13,231 nt of DNA, taken from Micavibrio aeruginosavorus (GTDB lineage Bacteria > Pseudomonadota > Alphaproteobacteria > Micavibrionales > Micavibrionaceae). Position 1 is the first letter of the stretch. Each line of letters opens with the position of its first letter. The stretch covers positions 1 to 13,231 of the forward strand of contig QFNK01000021.1 of assembly GCA_003240795.1 (NCBI GenBank), read 5' to 3'. Position numbers and translations under genes: made by a program. Of the stretch, positions 12,439 to 13,231 are shown piece by piece. Below the pieces are notes generated by a model. It did no database searches. It had not been told where the DNA came from and saw only the letters and a list, made by a program, of their open reading frames with translations.

Positions 12439-13231
12439 ATGGCACTGGAATATAAATCCGTACTCGGACTGGAATCCATTATGCCTGTGCTGGACGAATA
12501 TGTCGTCTGGTACGGCCGCCTCGTGCGTTCTTATTTTGAAGGGGCGCCGCTTGGCGAGGAGGCACCGTCCGTTTTCTCCGACTGGCTCACAAAAGCCATC
12601 ATCGAAAAGAGCATCAACGGCGATATGGCCGACAAGATTCAGGCCGTGCATCTGGATATGGTTCAGGCCGCGCGCAATTTCACGGGTCACGTTGCCGGAC
12701 GCGGCGCGCCGCCGCTTCAGGCCTATGACGACCTGAACGGCCATTACGAAGAATTCATCCACATCATGCGCCGCCTGGAAAAAGACCGTGCGGTTGAAAA
12801 CAGCGGCTTTGACGAACTCACCGGCCTGCGCTCCCTGCGCCTGATGAACGAGGATGTCACGCGGGAAATGGAACGCCGGTCGCGCCAGGGAAATCCGTTC
12901 GCGCTCGCGCTCGTCAAGATCAACAATTTCCGCGACGAATGGCGCGGCGATGAAGAGATATGCCGCCCGATGGTCCGCCGCATATCGGATGAAATCAAAC
13001 ACTGCCTGCGCTCTTTCGACGATGCGTATTATCTGGGCGATGAATATTTTCTGCTGGCCCTGAAACATGCCGATATCCTCGGCTCACAGGCCGCGATGAC
13101 TCGCCTCAATCAGGGTGTGCTGGAGGCGAATGTGCAGGCCCCGGGCGGCGCGCTCGGCGAAATAACGGTCTCAAGCGTCGTGTGTGAGCCCACACCCGGC
13201 GATTCTCTGGAGGAGCTGGTCGAGCATATGA
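12439..13231 (+). CDS. GGDEF-domain protein with CZB-like N-terminus, probably degenerate cyclase (3' end outside window)
   Basis: About 264 residues are visible and the frame is open to the window end. Residues 15-115 are helical and Trp/His-containing (WYGRLVRSYF, FSDWLTK, KIQAVHLDMVQAAR, GHYEEFIHIM). They resemble, weakly, the zinc-sensing CZB domain that precedes GGDEF in DgcZ-type cyclases. From residue 124 a GGDEF domain begins with the standard DELTGLRS. The signature loop is LGDEY (199-203) instead of GGDEF. The metal-binding segment usually reading DxDxFK is K160-I-N162-N-F-R, so the first metal Asp is missing. It is therefore more likely a GTP/c-di-GMP binding regulator than an active diguanylate cyclase. 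No signal peptide or membrane segment is seen. AAGGGG stands 6 nt upstream of the ATG, 87 bp after tgt. Confidence 0.78.
   Translation, partial: MALEYKSVLGLESIMPVLDEYVVWYGRLVRSYFEGAPLGEEAPSVFSDWLTKAIIEKSINGDMADKIQAVHLDMVQAARNFTGHVAGRGAPPLQAYDDLNGHYEEFIHIMRRLEKDRAVENSGFDELTGLRSLRLMNEDVTREMERRSRQGNPFALALVKINNFRDEWRGDEEICRPMVRRISDEIKHCLRSFDDAYYLGDEYFLLALKHADILGSQAAMTRLNQGVLEANVQAPGGALGEITVSSVVCEPTPGDSLEELVEHM

Noticed and set aside
12409..13068. 219-codon minus-strand open frame
   Set aside because: It is antisense to the GGDEF gene, whose own frame has a good ribosome site and domain motifs.
1..13231. Search for defence systems, CRISPR, mobile elements, phage genes or RNA genes
   Set aside because: No direct repeat arrays, transposase, integrase, toxin-antitoxin, tRNA or rRNA sequence was recognisable. 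The window reads as core chromosome.

Overview
The window looks like ordinary chromosome of an alphaproteobacterium. The clues are RuvX, L28 and GatA sequences of alphaproteobacterial type, intracellular PHA depolymerases with a Cys lipase box, roughly 55% GC, and dense, short-spaced genes. A Micavibrio- or Rhodospirillales-like lineage is possible, but the sequence alone does not fix it. I see no tRNA, rRNA, CRISPR array, insertion sequence, integrase or phage gene. The largest gene-free stretches are under 180 bp.

Left arm (1-3875, all minus strand). This is a gatC-gatA-[secreted Cys protein]-[DMT transporter]-gatB cluster. It encodes the tRNA-dependent amidotransferase GatCAB, which turns misacylated Glu-tRNA(Gln) or Asp-tRNA(Asn) into the correct species. 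Two unrelated genes sit between gatA and gatB. A textbook Rho-independent terminator lies between those two, so gatB appears split from gatCA transcriptionally. The transporter gene overlaps the gatB start by 32 bp. The secreted Cys protein seems to carry a frameshift in its last 25 codons.

Middle (3976-6408). ruvX (plus strand) converges on and overlaps a nucleoside hydrolase gene (minus strand). A YgjP/SprT-like zinc metalloprotease gene (minus strand) follows, with its own terminator and an AT-rich upstream region.

PHA block (6585-9400, minus strand). Two tandem paralogues of intracellular polyhydroxyalkanoate depolymerase probably form one transcription unit behind a TATAAT promoter.

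Right arm (9562-13231, plus strand). This holds a divergent CobD/CbiB-family membrane protein, rpmB (L28) with a good promoter and terminator, a tRNA-guanine transglycosylase (tgt), and the start of a CZB-like/GGDEF protein cut by the window end.

The most unusual gene is tgt. It keeps the catalytic aspartates but has lost all three zinc-binding cysteines. Its base-recognition loop is rebuilt, and it carries an insertion and an N-terminal extension. Also notable are the degenerate GGDEF domain and the CbiB-like protein lacking the family's hallmark motifs.
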